Both the position numbers and the translations under genes were made by a program. From NCBI GenBank assembly GCA_033032175.1, contig CM065323.1, positions 12,338,001-12,402,000 of the forward strand: 64,000 bases of DNA, read 5' to 3'. Every line of letters starts with the position of its first letter. The stretch's first letter is position 1. The notes below the pieces were generated by a model, which searched no databases, was not told the origin of the DNA, and saw nothing but the letters and a program-made list of their open reading frames with translations. Below, piece by piece: positions 41,394-52,280 of the stretch. Source of the stretch: Saturnia japonica (taxonomy: Eukaryota; Arthropoda; Insecta; Lepidoptera; Saturniidae).

Positions 41394-44288
41394 CTAGGCT
41401 TGGGTTACCGCTAGAGAGGGTGGACGTGACGGGTGTGCTGGAGCGAAATTGACCGCCCGCCCTCTGCGGAGAGAACGGTGGTTACGCGGGCGTGGGCGCT
41501 GGCACGCTCTGTTTGGAGAGACGGATGTGTAATATTTATTCGAATTTTCGATGTGATCGTCGGGATCAATAAAAATATTGCGCGGCCGGCGTTTGCACCG
41601 GATGTCCGTGGGTGCCGGAACATAAGTGGCGGCTGTTTTTATTAACGGATTCGCGTGGTTCGACGCGGTGTCGAAATACGAACGGGAGAGCTGTTTAACG
41701 TAGGCATGTATCGAAGGAAGCTCCATATCTCTATGGAGATCTACGCTTCGAACATACCACGGGGCCCCGGTGAGACGATAGAGGAACCTATTCTGTATCG
41801 ATTGTAACCGTTTGAAACTCGACTCGGACATATGTGCGAACACGGCGCAACTGTATGTCAAAATTGGTCGAATACACGTCTTGTAGAGCGTGAGCTTATG
41901 TCGCGTGGACATTTTACTCACCGAACACAACAGAGGATGCAACCGGCCCAGGACCCACGCGGCCCTGTTCCTAACCTTACGGATGTGGGGTCTAAAAGAG
42001 AGCCTAATATCTAGGGTTACCCCTAGATATTTGGTCTCTCTTACATACGGAATCGGATTATCGTAGAGCTTAACAGGTTTAAGCTTCCACGGTATCTGTG
42101 ACGAATCCGCATCGAAGAGCATCGCGGCGCTCTTCGAGGGATTAACGGCTATACGCCACTCGTTAAACCACTTCCCGAGAGTGGTCACGGAGCGTTGGAC
42201 TTTGTGTCTGAGGTGCGATCTATTCCTATCTGAGGCATATAAGACTGTATCGTCAGCGTATAGCCCTACCTCGACCTCCGGGAGTCGAGGTAGGTCACTG
42301 ACGTACAGGTTAAATAGGCTAGGAGCCAGGATCGAACCTTGGGGAACGCCTGAGCGTATTGGACGGGGCGTGGACAATTCACCTTCCACTCTATAGCGAA
42401 AGGTGCGATCTGTTAGATAGTCGCGAATTATTTTAATTAGCCTATCGGGGACTTCAAAGTGATACAACTTGTAGATCAATCCCTCGTGCCAGACCTTATC
42501 GAAGGCCTTGGCAACGTCGAAAAAGACCGCAAGTGTACGGCGGGGTTTATATAATTCAGCAAAATTAAATGCAACGTGCTCCGTGAGGCGGTGCACTTGA
42601 TGAGTGCAAGAATATCTAGCACGGAAACCGAATTGCTCAGGCGGATAGAGGTCTTTCTCCTCTATTACTGACTTGAGACGGTTCAGAAGGATCCGCTCGT
42701 ACATTTTCCCTAAAGTATTTAGGAGACTGATCGGGCGATAGCTGTCGGGAAGCGACGCGCTCTTGCCGGGCTTACGGATACCTATGACTATGGCCTTTTT
42801 CCAGGCGGCTGGAAAATGGCAGTGGGCTATGACTACATTGAAGATGCAGACCAAAAGAGCTATGAGGCGATCGGGAAGAAGTCTAAGTACTTCATTCCTG
42901 ATCCCGTCGGGACCTGGTGCTTTTCTAAGCTTAAGGCTTTTTATAATGGAAAGAACCTCCTCAGACGTGACTGGGGACAGGGAGTCTGTCGCGGGGAGCT
43001 TATCCAGCTCCCGCACGCATCCATCGATACCCTCGACCCGGTCGGTATTTGCATCGACACTGTTCGGAGAGCACTGGCTCTCCAAACAAGTGGCGAGGCA
43101 CTCCGCCTTGTCGCTGCTATCGAAGGCGAGCGGTATACCGGGACCCCTCTCGAGGGGGGGCATAAGATAAGAAGCCTCTATTTTGAGGCTGTGAGCTAAT
43201 TTCCAGTAAGCCAGATGCGACGGCCTTAGCCCTTCGACGAGGGCGTCCCATCTGTGACTTCTGAGTTCTAATATACGGGTTCTAACCGATCTTTGAAGTG
43301 CGCGTAAACGTGCGCGGTTTTCCTCGGTCGGATAGTGGTCGTGCGCACGAGTCGCCGCGTTCTTTTCCGTCAACAACGCCCGCACGTCGGCAGGGAGTAC
43401 GAAGCGGCGATCGCTCGCCTCTTCGACCTCTCTCGAGGCCTCTCCGATGCCGGCCTGCAGGTGGTCGACCAGGGAATCGATCGCGAGATCTACGTCCGCA
43501 ACGGACCCCAATACGTCCGGGATCCTATCTAAGCTGGACGAGGACGGCCTGTCCGCAAGATAATGTTTTAGCTTGGCATAGTCAACCACTTGGACCGAAG
43601 GAGGGCTAGAGTCGTCTGGTTGACCTAGCTGCATGATGACCGGACGGTGGTCGGAGTCGAGCTCGTGTACGACCCGAATGAGTCGTAACCGAAGCGCGAT
43701 ACCTTTAATGAGAGCTACATCAAGCACTGTCGGCATACAGTTGTCTTGAAAGTGGGTGGGAGTGGGTGGCGCTATGACATCAAAGTTTAGCACGTTCGTT
43801 AGCTCTTCGAGTTTAACCCCATTACTGGAGTCTCTCCAATTGCCAAACGAAGTGTGTCCACAATTGAGGTCACCCGCTATAATGACCGATTCACCGAGCG
43901 AAAGTAGCTTTTCTAGGTCAGACCTGAGAGGCTCTTTCCTCGGCGAGAGATAAACTGAGACTAACGTTATGGACGGGTGGTCGGTCATTCCTAGTCTACA
44001 CACGGATACTTCCATATTGGTAAGTATCGGAGGATCTACCGGCGTACAATATAACGATCGTTTGTAATAAATGAGAGTGCCGCCCCCGCGGCCGGCCCGG
44101 TCATTTCTTACAATATTGTAGTTCGCGATTTTTGGATCACGTTTAGCACGCTTTAAGAGCGTCTCCTGCACTAAAAGAACATCTACTTGGTGATCTTTAA
44201 GAAAGGTCGCGACGAGATCACGCTGCGGATATAGGTTCCGTGCGTTAAAAAACGAAAGATTTAACGCTTTCGGTTTAAACTTTGCCAT
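41394..44288 (-). CDS. Jockey ORF2: AP-like endonuclease plus reverse transcriptase, intact
   Basis: 964 residues. The N-terminal endonuclease shows LNLSFFNARNL, LLVQETLL (catalytic Glu), IIAGDLNCGHTSFG and ELDSDHRPVIMQL (catalytic Asp-His). The RT (about residues 480-760) shows KLRKAPGPDGIRNEVL, SYRPISLLNTLGK, the catalytic FFDVAKAFDKVW, SGVPQGSILAPSLF and GLYADDTVLYA. The C-terminus has LTLYKTCIRPILTYSCAVF and a basic tail. The enzyme nicks target DNA and primes reverse transcription from the nick. The ATG at 44286-44288 lies inside the end of ORF1: the two frames overlap by 14 nt including the ORF1 stop, which suggests coupled re-initiation. No defect seen; length fits Jockey ORF2. Confidence 0.95.
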   Translation of the reverse strand: MAKFKPKALNLSFFNARNLYPQRDLVATFLKDHQVDVLLVQETLLKRAKRDPKIANYNIVRNDRAGRGGGTLIYYKRSLYCTPVDPPILTNMEVSVCRLGMTDHPSITLVSVYLSPRKEPLRSDLEKLLSLGESVIIAGDLNCGHTSFGNWRDSSNGVKLEELTNVLNFDVIAPPTPTHFQDNCMPTVLDVALIKGIALRLRLIRVVHELDSDHRPVIMQLGQPDDSSPPSVQVVDYAKLKHYLADRPSSSSLDRIPDVLGSVADVDLAIDSLVDHLQAGIGEASREVEEASDRRFVLPADVRALLTEKNAATRAHDHYPTEENRARLRALQRSVRTRILELRSHRWDALVEGLRPSHLAYWKLAHSLKIEASYLMPPLERGPGIPLAFDSSDKAECLATCLESQCSPNSVDANTDRVEGIDGCVRELDKLPATDSLSPVTSEEVLSIIKSLKLRKAPGPDGIRNEVLRLLPDRLIALLVCIFNVVIAHCHFPAAWKKAIVIGIRKPGKSASLPDSYRPISLLNTLGKMYERILLNRLKSVIEEKDLYPPEQFGFRARYSCTHQVHRLTEHVAFNFAELYKPRRTLAVFFDVAKAFDKVWHEGLIYKLYHFEVPDRLIKIIRDYLTDRTFRYRVEGELSTPRPIRSGVPQGSILAPSLFNLYVSDLPRLPEVEVGLYADDTVLYASDRNRSHLRHKVQRSVTTLGKWFNEWRIAVNPSKSAAMLFDADSSQIPWKLKPVKLYDNPIPYVRETKYLGVTLDIRLSFRPHIRKVRNRAAWVLGRLHPLLCSVSKMSTRHKLTLYKTCIRPILTYSCAVFAHMSESSFKRLQSIQNRFLYRLTGAPWYVRSVDLHRDMELPSIHAYVKQLSRSYFDTASNHANPLIKTAATYVPAPTDIRCKRRPRNIFIDPDDHIENSNKYYTSVSPNRACQRPRPRNHRSLRRGRAVNFAPAHPSRPPSLAVTQA

Positions 44289-46173
44289 TGAAAGGCCCTA
44301 AGTTATTATTACACGCCTCACGGTCGAGACGTTGTAGTGTCTCTGAGAGGCGGGGGAACGCGCAAGCGGTCTTGATGAGACCGAAGCGCTCCAGATGGTC
44401 ATTGTAGTCAATGAGCTCGCGGATATCGTGCTCGCGAAGGAGCAGTATCATTAAGTCGTTACTATTAACGACAGCGTTAGCGGGCGCGCGGGGCGCGGGA
44501 ATATCCATAGCCATAAGGGGCTGTGGATTGGGGCGACGGGGGCCCCATGCGTTCTGCGATGAACGCACGGGTTGCGGTTGCACCGCGCGGGGTGCGGAGA
44601 GGCCGGCAGTGGCCGGGGACTGGCGCGGGACCGGCAGCGCGGGAAATTCCCCTGACGCCAGCGGGGGTTGCGCTTTGATGGCTGAGGTGGGGGGCGCCGC
44701 CCGGGGGGCCGCCTGCCTCTGCGTGCGTGGCCGCGTGGTACGCGGGGCCTTGGGGCAACCGCGATAATTCGCGGGATGCCCCTCCTCCCCGCATAACACG
44801 CAGCTCGGGGGGACGACGGAGTCACGCTCGCGCGTGCACTCCCGTGTGGGGTGGTCCTCTCGGCACTTTACGCACCGCGGACGAGAATGACAGTTACGGG
44901 CAGCGTGCCCGTACAGCTGGCAGTTGTGGCACTGCGCAGGCTGGTGGTTTTTGTGTGGGGGCTCCACGTTAATCCCGGAGAGCCCGCACACCGTCTCTAG
45001 CTGGAAGATGGCCTTTCCCTCGGGGGAAAGGTCCAATATGGCCACTACCATTTGTAGTGGCCGCTTATCTTTACTGTACATCCGGTGTACTTCCCGGATG
45101 GGATAACTTTGCTCCTTGAGCGAGGAGCACACCTCCGACGGGTCAAGCTCCACCGGAATGCGGCGGATGACCACTCGGAGGACGCGCTCCTCCGCGAGCG
45201 AATACGTATAAAATTGCAGACCTTTCTGCCGGAGGAGGGTGGTTAGTTTACGGTGAGTTTCCGAAGAACTCACCGAAATAGAAATCCCGTTGACTATGTT
45301 TCTAGCCTTGTGGTAGTCGAGTTTGAGTCTGCGCATCTCATTGCAGACTCCCATCCAGGCTGCCTTGTCCCGGATTATGATTGGAGGTGGGGCACGCTCT
45401 TTTTTCCCGCCGGCGGGCGCGGGGAGCTGGGAGGACGCGGGGACGGCGGCGCCCCTGACTACTGCCTTAGCTATTACCTTAGGCGCCGGTTGAGCAGTCG
45501 GACTGCTACGCGCCGTTCGCTTACGCGACGCCACGACGGTGAAGCCGTCGTTCTCGGTATCCATTTCCGGAGATGGATCCAGATTCGCGGGCGAGTCTTG
45601 TTCGACCGGAAGGGCCGAAAACGAATTTTTCGTCTTTAACGCGGTTTCCGTGGATCGCGCGGGACGGACGTACGGACTATTTTTGGTAACCCTAGATTGT
45701 GACCGCGAATTTCGCGGCCCTCGCCTGACGGAGGCGGGGCTTGACCCGCGCGATTGGCTAGTCGGGACAGGGGGCGTGGCCGTAGGCGCGGCCATGGCCC
45801 CGGATGACGCGGCGGACAGGCGCGTAACGCTGCGCGCGGGACGTTTGGGCGCGACGCCGACTGGCGCGGCGCCAGTGGATGTAACGGTCGCGGCCGTGAC
45901 GTCATCGGCCGCCTTGCTACCTGAAGCGGCCGCCTCGCTACCTGAAACGGCCTCATGACGGGTCGCGGTCGCAGCGGTGCGACGCACGCAGGCGTTCTCA
46001 GGTAGATTACGGTATTCCTCGTCTAGAGAGGGACACCGTAATACGACGAAATTTTGATAGCGCTGGTATTGAAACTCCAGCGCTTTCATCCTGGCTTGCA
46101 ACTTGCCTATGCAAGTGGCCAGGTCGGCAACGTTATTTGCCATGGCGGCAGAAGAGGGAGGACAGTGGGACAT
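44275..46173 (-). CDS. Jockey ORF1: gag-like RNA-binding protein, intact
   Basis: 632 residues. The N-terminal helical stretch contains DLATCIGKLQARMKALEFQ. A long Ala/Pro/Ser/Arg-rich disordered middle follows. Then a conserved region contains VLRVVIRRIPVELDPSEVC and MVVAILDLSPEGKAIF. Three CCHC-type zinc knuckles lie at roughly residues 413-480 (CHNCQLYGHAARNC, CVKCREDHPTREC, CVLCGEEGHPANYRGC), followed by a Pro/Arg-rich tail ending GPFNGKV. It binds the element RNA to form the retrotransposition particle. A second ATG ten codons in (MANNVADL) is a possible alternative start. The stop overlaps the ORF2 start. Confidence 0.93.
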   Translation of the reverse strand: MSHCPPSSAAMANNVADLATCIGKLQARMKALEFQYQRYQNFVVLRCPSLDEEYRNLPENACVRRTAATATRHEAVSGSEAAASGSKAADDVTAATVTSTGAAPVGVAPKRPARSVTRLSAASSGAMAAPTATPPVPTSQSRGSSPASVRRGPRNSRSQSRVTKNSPYVRPARSTETALKTKNSFSALPVEQDSPANLDPSPEMDTENDGFTVVASRKRTARSSPTAQPAPKVIAKAVVRGAAVPASSQLPAPAGGKKERAPPPIIIRDKAAWMGVCNEMRRLKLDYHKARNIVNGISISVSSSETHRKLTTLLRQKGLQFYTYSLAEERVLRVVIRRIPVELDPSEVCSSLKEQSYPIREVHRMYSKDKRPLQMVVAILDLSPEGKAIFQLETVCGLSGINVEPPHKNHQPAQCHNCQLYGHAARNCHSRPRCVKCREDHPTRECTRERDSVVPPSCVLCGEEGHPANYRGCPKAPRTTRPRTQRQAAPRAAPPTSAIKAQPPLASGEFPALPVPRQSPATAGLSAPRAVQPQPVRSSQNAWGPRRPNPQPLMAMDIPAPRAPANAVVNSNDLMILLLREHDIRELIDYNDHLERFGLIKTACAFPRLSETLQRLDREACNNNLGPFNGKV

Positions 46174-46795
46174 TTTTATTTAATTTTAAATTTAAAGGCC
46201 TCCCTGCCTTAGGGGCAGGGGGGTGCGCCAAAATATTTAAAAGACTATCGGAGTCGGCAAGAGACCTGTTGTCAAGGTGCAATGACACACAGGAAGGACC
46301 TATCAACCCTAAGGAGCCCTAACAAGCCCGGGGCCGAGGACGCAGACCGGTAAATAAACCGGGCTAGGCTCAAACAGGTTCCCGGGGATGGAGTGTGCAG
46401 GATCGGAAGGTTTGGCAGGAGACACCTGGGGCAAGACTATGCGATAACCGCAAAGGCCTAGATTCCCAGGCCCGTCCGAGTCTGGCTGTTTGCCTCTGAA
46501 GGAGACAACCAGCGGGCTGCTCGGGTCACGCCCCACTTGCCTTCGTTGGCACCGTCAGGTATCCAGCAAGTGACCACAAAACCGTGGATTTACAAAAAAA
46601 AAAAAAACAAGCAAGTCGCACCGAAAAGTGCGGTTTACCACGCGAGCGTTAGACACCAGTTGGTTTACGTCGTAATTGCAACAATATATTTGAAATAAAT
46701 TCCAAATATAAGATCGCAACAATTAAGTCACGTGATGGTCAAAATTGAAAACGGAGCGACACGTCCGTTCGCAACAGTGACCAAATCGGAACTCC

Positions 46796-46807
46796 GCGTC
46801 AGTTATT
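46796..46807. repeat. Target-site duplication, right copy
   Basis: GCGTCAGTTATT, matching 40838-40849. Confidence 0.85.
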
Positions 46808-48650
46808 GAATGTAACACTTATTAATACGTATGAGTACATCGGTTTAGTGTTACTAAAACTTGATCTGTTAACATTGAAATCGTGATTCAGAAACATAAT
46901 AGTTTCAGAATAGTCATATCTATCTTAATAGATAGTCCGATGGTATTTTTTTCTTTCATAGATATAAAAACAAAGAAATAGATTAAAAGTACAAATCGCA
47001 ACTAATTTCTTACTAGCTCAACTCGATAAGAAAGATGTTTTTCAAACCGGTCGTAATTTTGACGTAAGCAAGTGTTTACTTAGAGGCTAACAGAAGTGAT
47101 TATATTATGATTTTTAAATCAAGGGAAGAGAAAGAGACTAGCTTATACAAGTAACAAGGATGGACAGTGTTACTCTATGCATTTCGCCTCCCTTCCCGTT
47201 AATACGTTTCATGATATTGTTCTAAAAACTTCGCAGAAAAGATGCAGTGCTATTAGAGCTTTCAATAAAAGTATAGGAAACGTAAAAAAACTTTTTTTTT
47301 ATTAATTCTTAACCAATTATGATAAAATTTTGTTTGTATACGGGAAGCATAAGTCATTCCATAATTATAATACGCTATATGTATTATCAATAATCATTTT
47401 AAGAATTGCAAAAAGAAAAATACAAAATTTGGCTTATTTATATTAATTCTCAGCAACTTTTGAAACAATTTCGTAGAAGGGATACATAATTGATTTTATA
47501 ATTGATAGGATTGATTCATAGGGATTGATAGGTTAAAAATTTTCAATAATAATTTCAGAAATACGTAAAAAAAATCATTGCTATTTATATATATTTCCCG
47601 TTTTAAGATAACTAACAATTAATAACAGGTAAACCCACTTCTTTATTTACAACAATAATTGAATTATTTCTGTATATTATAATATTAATACTAAATAATA
47701 ATATGTTATTAATATCAAATTAATTAACGAGTCAGAGTGTTTCCTCACTGGTTTTATTATGTATAACGACTGTTTGATACATTATTATCTTAACCTATAT
47801 AATAAGAATAATAATGCTTAAATGCTTAATGCATTAAAAAAGTTAATTTTAAACTACTTATAACACTCTTCTTAGTATGCTGGTAGTAACCATGGTCTCA
47901 TTACAATTGTCGTAGATCTCAACACTAGGTTCAAAGACCTGTCTTGTGGATATCTATTATATATATAATTATATTATATTATTATTACATTTTAAATCAT
48001 TCCTTAATGATTACTAGTTTTCATATACCCACCTTCTAGACTTGGCTGTTCATGACATTTCACTACTTTTTATAGAGAAATCATCTCAATCGGGACTTGG
48101 CACCTAGTTAGCAGCATGTTTTTGTTAGGATTTCACCTCTTTCTGTAGTTCATTATGAAGTTTCTAAAAAGGATACTGAAATTTTATAATATAGATAAGC
48201 AGAAAGGCTCATTATGTTGATTGAATTAATTGCTTATATTGTTTGCTCCTAGGCCATAGTCAGATGAACGCGCGTCAGTGGGCGTTAACTCTGGGCTTAG
48301 AAAACACTCATCAGACTGAATAACTTTTACTAAGGCGGCATTTCCATAGCACTTACAGTTTATATTATTTAGTTTATTTATATTATTATATTTTGATATT
48401 TTAATGCATATTTCAAACTTTTTATTATTTTATGATACGGTCTCCAGTCATTTAATTATTTTGCAATATATAAGATGTACAACTAGTAAAATATATTTAA
48501 ACTTTGGCAGAGATTACTTTTTTTTCGTAATAAACGTGGTATCTAGAGAACAAGAACAGCATTCTAAAGTCAATAAAATTAAGAACATTAATTAGCTGGG
48601 TATTTAAAAATTGAGTAAATAATACGTTCATCTAAGTAGTTAAAACATTC
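46808..48650. other. AT-rich intergenic stretch
   Basis: No coding frame or RNA gene seen. It contains low-complexity TA/ATT runs near 47,690-47,720 and 47,950, and one interspersed repeat at 48020-48165 that recurs at 56565-56665. Confidence 0.5.
48020..48165 (+). repeat. Dispersed repeat, copy 1
   Basis: ATATACCCACCTTCTAGACTT, TTTTTATAGAGAAATCAT, CTCAATCGGGACTTGGC and CATGTTTTTGTTAGGA appear in the same order and orientation, shortened, at 56565-56665. Class unknown. Confidence 0.6.
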
Positions 48651-48654
48651 AAAT

Positions 48655-48860
48655 ATTTAGGACGTATAATTACATTTCACTCTAGGTGTACATCTGATAT
48701 CATAACCAGAATAGAGCTGGTAAAGAAGGCTTTTAATGAGAGGAAATATTTATTTAGAGCAAAAATATCAAAGTATAGTTAATAAAAATATATGTATGGA
48801 ACGTTAGCTTTATATGGCTGTGAAACGTGGACAATGACAAAGAGTGTTAGCGACGCATAG
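48655..48860 (+). mobile_element. RTE-like LINE fragment (end of RT)
   Basis: Reads YLGRIITFHSRCTSDIITRI, then ELVKKAFNERKYLFR and, after stops, GTLALYGCETWTMTKS, the post-catalytic part of RTE-type RTs. Possibly the same insertion as the 3' piece at 51390-51650, separated by a Jockey. Confidence 0.65.
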
Positions 48861-49559
48861 GCCTAAGCGTAATGATACGAAAATAGTAATTGTAAATATA
48901 AGTTTTAGGGATGAATAATTTGTACGAACAACCAATAATCTAATGTTTCTAATGTTTCAAATATAATACTATAGCATGTAGGTATATAGGAAAAGTCAAT
49001 AAATTATGAAAATGCTTGTAATTTAATAGAAATAGTCATTTAAAGTATTAAACTCGTATATCATCGATAGTTCATATTATATAGAAGTTGTATGCAATGT
49101 TGTGTGTTATATAGGTAAATTAGCCTTCTGTATATGTTTTATAATGTTTGTAACATCAAATAGTGTGTAGATAACGAGTTTCAAGCGGTTTTAAAGTTGC
49201 AATGTTTAACGCTTTGTATCTACAATGTTTATTAACTTATAAAATGTTAAAATTAGTGTTTTTGGATAGGTATTTGTGTCTACATGAATGTGAAATAGTT
49301 TTTATAGTATTTGAATGATTGTAATTAGAGATATTAATGATTTATTAGATTTTGCATACAAGTAATAATAATAATTTAGACAGAGATAGCGATAGTATAA
49401 CCACGAAGCACCCCCGCGGTTAGCGGGCATACCCATATTTGGCGACGAGCAGTACGGATAGAGACGCCATCGTCCGTCTCACTCTCCGGCAAACCAGATA
49501 AAAGGCGCGCTACCGGGGCCAACCGGCGAACGATCGCCGCTTTGTACTCCCTGCCGACG

Positions 49560-51157
49560 TGCGAGCGTTGATGACGGAGAAGAACGCTGCGACTCGTGCG
49601 CATGACTCTTATCCGACCGATGCAAACCGCGCACAATAACGCGCACTTCAGAGAGCGGTTAAAGCCCGTATAACCGAGCTCAAAAGTCACAGATGGGACA
49701 CCCTAGTCGAAGGGCTAAGGCCGTCACATCTGACTTATTGGAAAGTAGCCCACGCCCTTAAAATAGACACCCAACCTCGCATGCCCCCCCTCGAAAGGGG
49801 TCCCGGCACTACACCCGCTTTCGATACCATCGACAATGCGGAGTGCCTTGCCGCTTGTATGGAGAGCCAGTGCTCCCCGAACAGCGTCAAGAACACCGAC
49901 CGAGTCAGAGACATCGAAGCCCTCGTGGAGGAGCTGAATAAGCTCCCGGCTTCAGAATCCCTGTCCCCAGTCACTTCTGAGGAGATCTCTGCCATTCTCA
50001 AAAGCCTTAAGCTTAGAAAGTCACCAGATCCCGACGGTATCAGGAACGAAGTACTCAAACTTCTTCCCGATCACCTCATAACTCTATTGGTCTGCATATT
50101 CAATGTAGCCATAGCCAACTGCAATTTTCCAGCCGTCTGGAAAACGGCCATTGTCATAGGTATTCACAAGCCCGGCAAGAGCACGTCGCATCCCGACAGC
50201 TACCGCCCTATCAGTCTTCTAAATACCCTTGGTAAAATCTATGAGCGGATCCTTCTGAACCGTCTCAAATTCGTAATAGAGGAGAAAAACCTCTACCCGC
50301 CTGAGCAATTCGGTTTTCGTGCTAGACATTCTTGCACTTATCAAGTGCACCGCCTCACGGAGCACATTTTGTTTAACTTTTCCGAGTTATCTATACCCCG
50401 TCGCACACTGGCAGTCTTTTTCGACGTAGCCAAGGCCTTTGATAAGGTCTGGCACGAAGGATTAGTCTATAAGCTGTACTCCCGCGAAGTCCCCGATAGA
50501 TTAGTTAAAATCATCCGCGATTACCTCAAAGACCGCACCTTTCGCTACAGAGTGGAAGGTGAACTATCCACACCCCATCCCATACGCTCAGGCGTCCCCC
50601 AAGGTTCCATCCTGGCACCTAGCCTCTTCAATCTGTACGTCAGTGACCTACCAAAACTTCAAGAGAAAGTTGAAGTAGGCTTATACGCTGACGATACAGT
50701 CATATACTCCTCTCAAAGGCAAACGAGAAACCTCAAATGTAGAATCCAAAGAGCCGTGACCACTCTCGGGAAGTGGTTTAACGACTGGCGAATAGCCATA
50801 AACCCCACGAAGAGCGCAGCGGTGCTCTTCGACCAAACCGCCACACAGATACCGCAAAAACTCAAGGACAATCCCCTTGAACTCTTCGGTAATGTGCAGA
50901 AAAACCATTCCGATTATCAAATACACATACGCATGGTCCACTCCTTCCTCCCAGGAGGAGGGGAACGTGCATATGAGTATATATTAGTTAGCTCGAATTC
51001 TCATAGGATTAGAGAATTAGTTAGATCGCGACTTTTTCGCATTCGCGACGACCGCCCGAGCCGAGGTTCGGCCACTCTGGCACCCTCGTGCGGGTCGTCA
51101 CAAACTTTCGCGGCTGAGTGCCCTAAGCGCTCGCCCCCAAGTCCGGTGAAGCTGTAA
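49560..51157 (+). pseudogene. Jockey ORF2 fragment reading into 3' UTR
   Basis: From about 49520 sequence equivalent to RRFVLPADVRALLTEKNAAT is present with frame trouble. Then 49781-51157 is open: SYRPISLLNTLGK, FFDVAKAFDKVWHEGL, GVPQGSILAPSLF and GLYADDTVIYS are all present. After PLELFGNVQKN the frame runs through the deletion joint into 3'-UTR sequence (hairpin included), producing an artificial tail. The endonuclease and RT thumb are missing, so the product could not retrotranspose. Confidence 0.85.
50922..50979 (+). other. Conserved 3'-UTR hairpin (third Jockey copy)
   Basis: The inverted repeat is retained although ORF2 is deleted right up to it: TTCCTCC-CA-GGAGGA core with the outer arms ACACATACGCATGG and GTGCATATGAGT. 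Confidence 0.75.
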
Positions 51158-51389
51158 AAGCCGCAGCGGCTCTGCTTTAGGATAGGGCCCCTAAGGCTAA
51201 GAGTGTAGTCAGTTCAAAAAAAAAAAAAAAAAAAAAAGGCAACCGGCACACACAGGTGCCACAAGCTGAAGACTCAAGACTCAAGAAACAAGACTGGAAT
51301 AAACAGTACCCAGAAGCTACAAATATTGTATTGTGTCTTGAAGAATACAGCTGAATTTGTTGTGGTATCTGTGTGTAAGAGGTATTAAA

Positions 51390-51650
51390 CATGGTAAAGG
51401 AGAGGAGGATATTACTGGAGATCGTTAAGAATAGGACGTGATTTTTGGTGGGACTTTTGATTCGGCACTATGACCTATTAAAAACGAAATTAGATGGAAA
51501 TATTGAAGGAAAGAGAAAAAGAGGAAGACCAAGAAGGACATACATTCAGTAAGTGAAGAAAATAATAGGCGTCGTGACATATCATGATTTCAAAAAGAAG
51601 GTATAGTCTACAGAGATCTGGAGATTGCTCCATCAACAAGAGAACCACCG
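51390..51650 (+). mobile_element. RTE-like LINE 3' fragment
   Basis: Reads LIRHYDLLKTKLDGNIEGKR, then KRGRPRRTYIQ, then after a stop VKKIIGVVTYHDFKKK, the C-terminal tail of RTE-type ORFs, with stops. Confidence 0.65.
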
Positions 51651-51959
51651 CTTTTAAAATTTTATTATTAGTATCGTTAATCCAAACTTATGCAGCAATA
51701 ATATACATGCTAAGTCCATAATCAAACGCACCTACATTCCAACACAATGATTCTTATATTTTCCTGATCTTAGTATACTATATTGAAGAGAATTCAATAA
51801 TAATAATTTTCACAAACGTATTATTAAGAATTTAGCATATTAATTTTAACACAGTTTTATATAGAAATTACTGTTGATCAGATATCAGGTTTTATGTAAT
51901 GATGAACATGTAATAAAAAAGTTTTTTTATATTTGGATTCTTACTATTAACTTTTTCGT

Positions 51960-52280
51960 ATCATATATACACTGATGGAAGCAAATAGGGTGATGGTAAC
52001 GTTGGAACAGCGTTCATCTGCTATACTCAGAACAGCTCACTGGAGAGCAGAACATTCAAACTACGTCAATGGACGTTATTTCGAATCCTTGCAATGAGCC
52101 TGAGCTATCGGTGAAGGAAAATATCTTTATGAAAACATAACATAATCTAATGCCCGCCTGGCTAGCTACCGCCCTCAAGTTGAAAATCTGTCGTTGAACA
52201 CCAATAGCCTTAGCGTGCTACCTTATTCTGCCATATAGTCACTTAAGATCAGACGAGATTGTGGCTATAACGCTAAAAAA
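51960..52280 (+). mobile_element. RNase H-like fragment of an R1-type LINE
   Basis: YTDGSK, a stop, then GDGNVGTAFICYTQ and ESRTFKLRQW match the start of the RNase H domain of R1-clade LINEs. Decay follows. Confidence 0.5.

Larger units (their letters stand above)
40850..46795 (-). mobile_element. Complete Jockey-clade LINE with target-site duplication
   Basis: Flanked by the 12-bp direct repeat GCGTCAGTTATT at 40838-40849 and 46796-46807. The minus-strand order is 5' UTR (46795-46174), ORF1 (632 residues), ORF2 (964 residues), 3' UTR of about 500 bp with hairpin, and a long poly(A) (seen as T at 40850-40887). The length is about 5.95 kb. Both ORFs are open with catalytic motifs intact, so this copy may be recent and competent. 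It is much richer in G and C than its AT-rich surroundings. Confidence 0.93.
49390..51237 (+). mobile_element. Third Jockey copy, 5'-truncated and internally deleted
   Basis: Starts inside ORF2 (its exact left end is unclear between 49380 and 49560), keeps the RT to just past the palm domain, then jumps at about 50895 into the 3' UTR (same AACATTCCGATTAT-type entry as the complete copy) and ends with 22 A at 51216-51237. It is similar to, but clearly diverged from, the complete element. No target-site duplication recognised. Confidence 0.85.

Noticed and set aside
42763..45958. Several plus-strand frames of 100-140 residues
   Set aside because: Shadows of the intact Jockey ORF1 and ORF2 on the opposite strand, caused by GC-rich composition.
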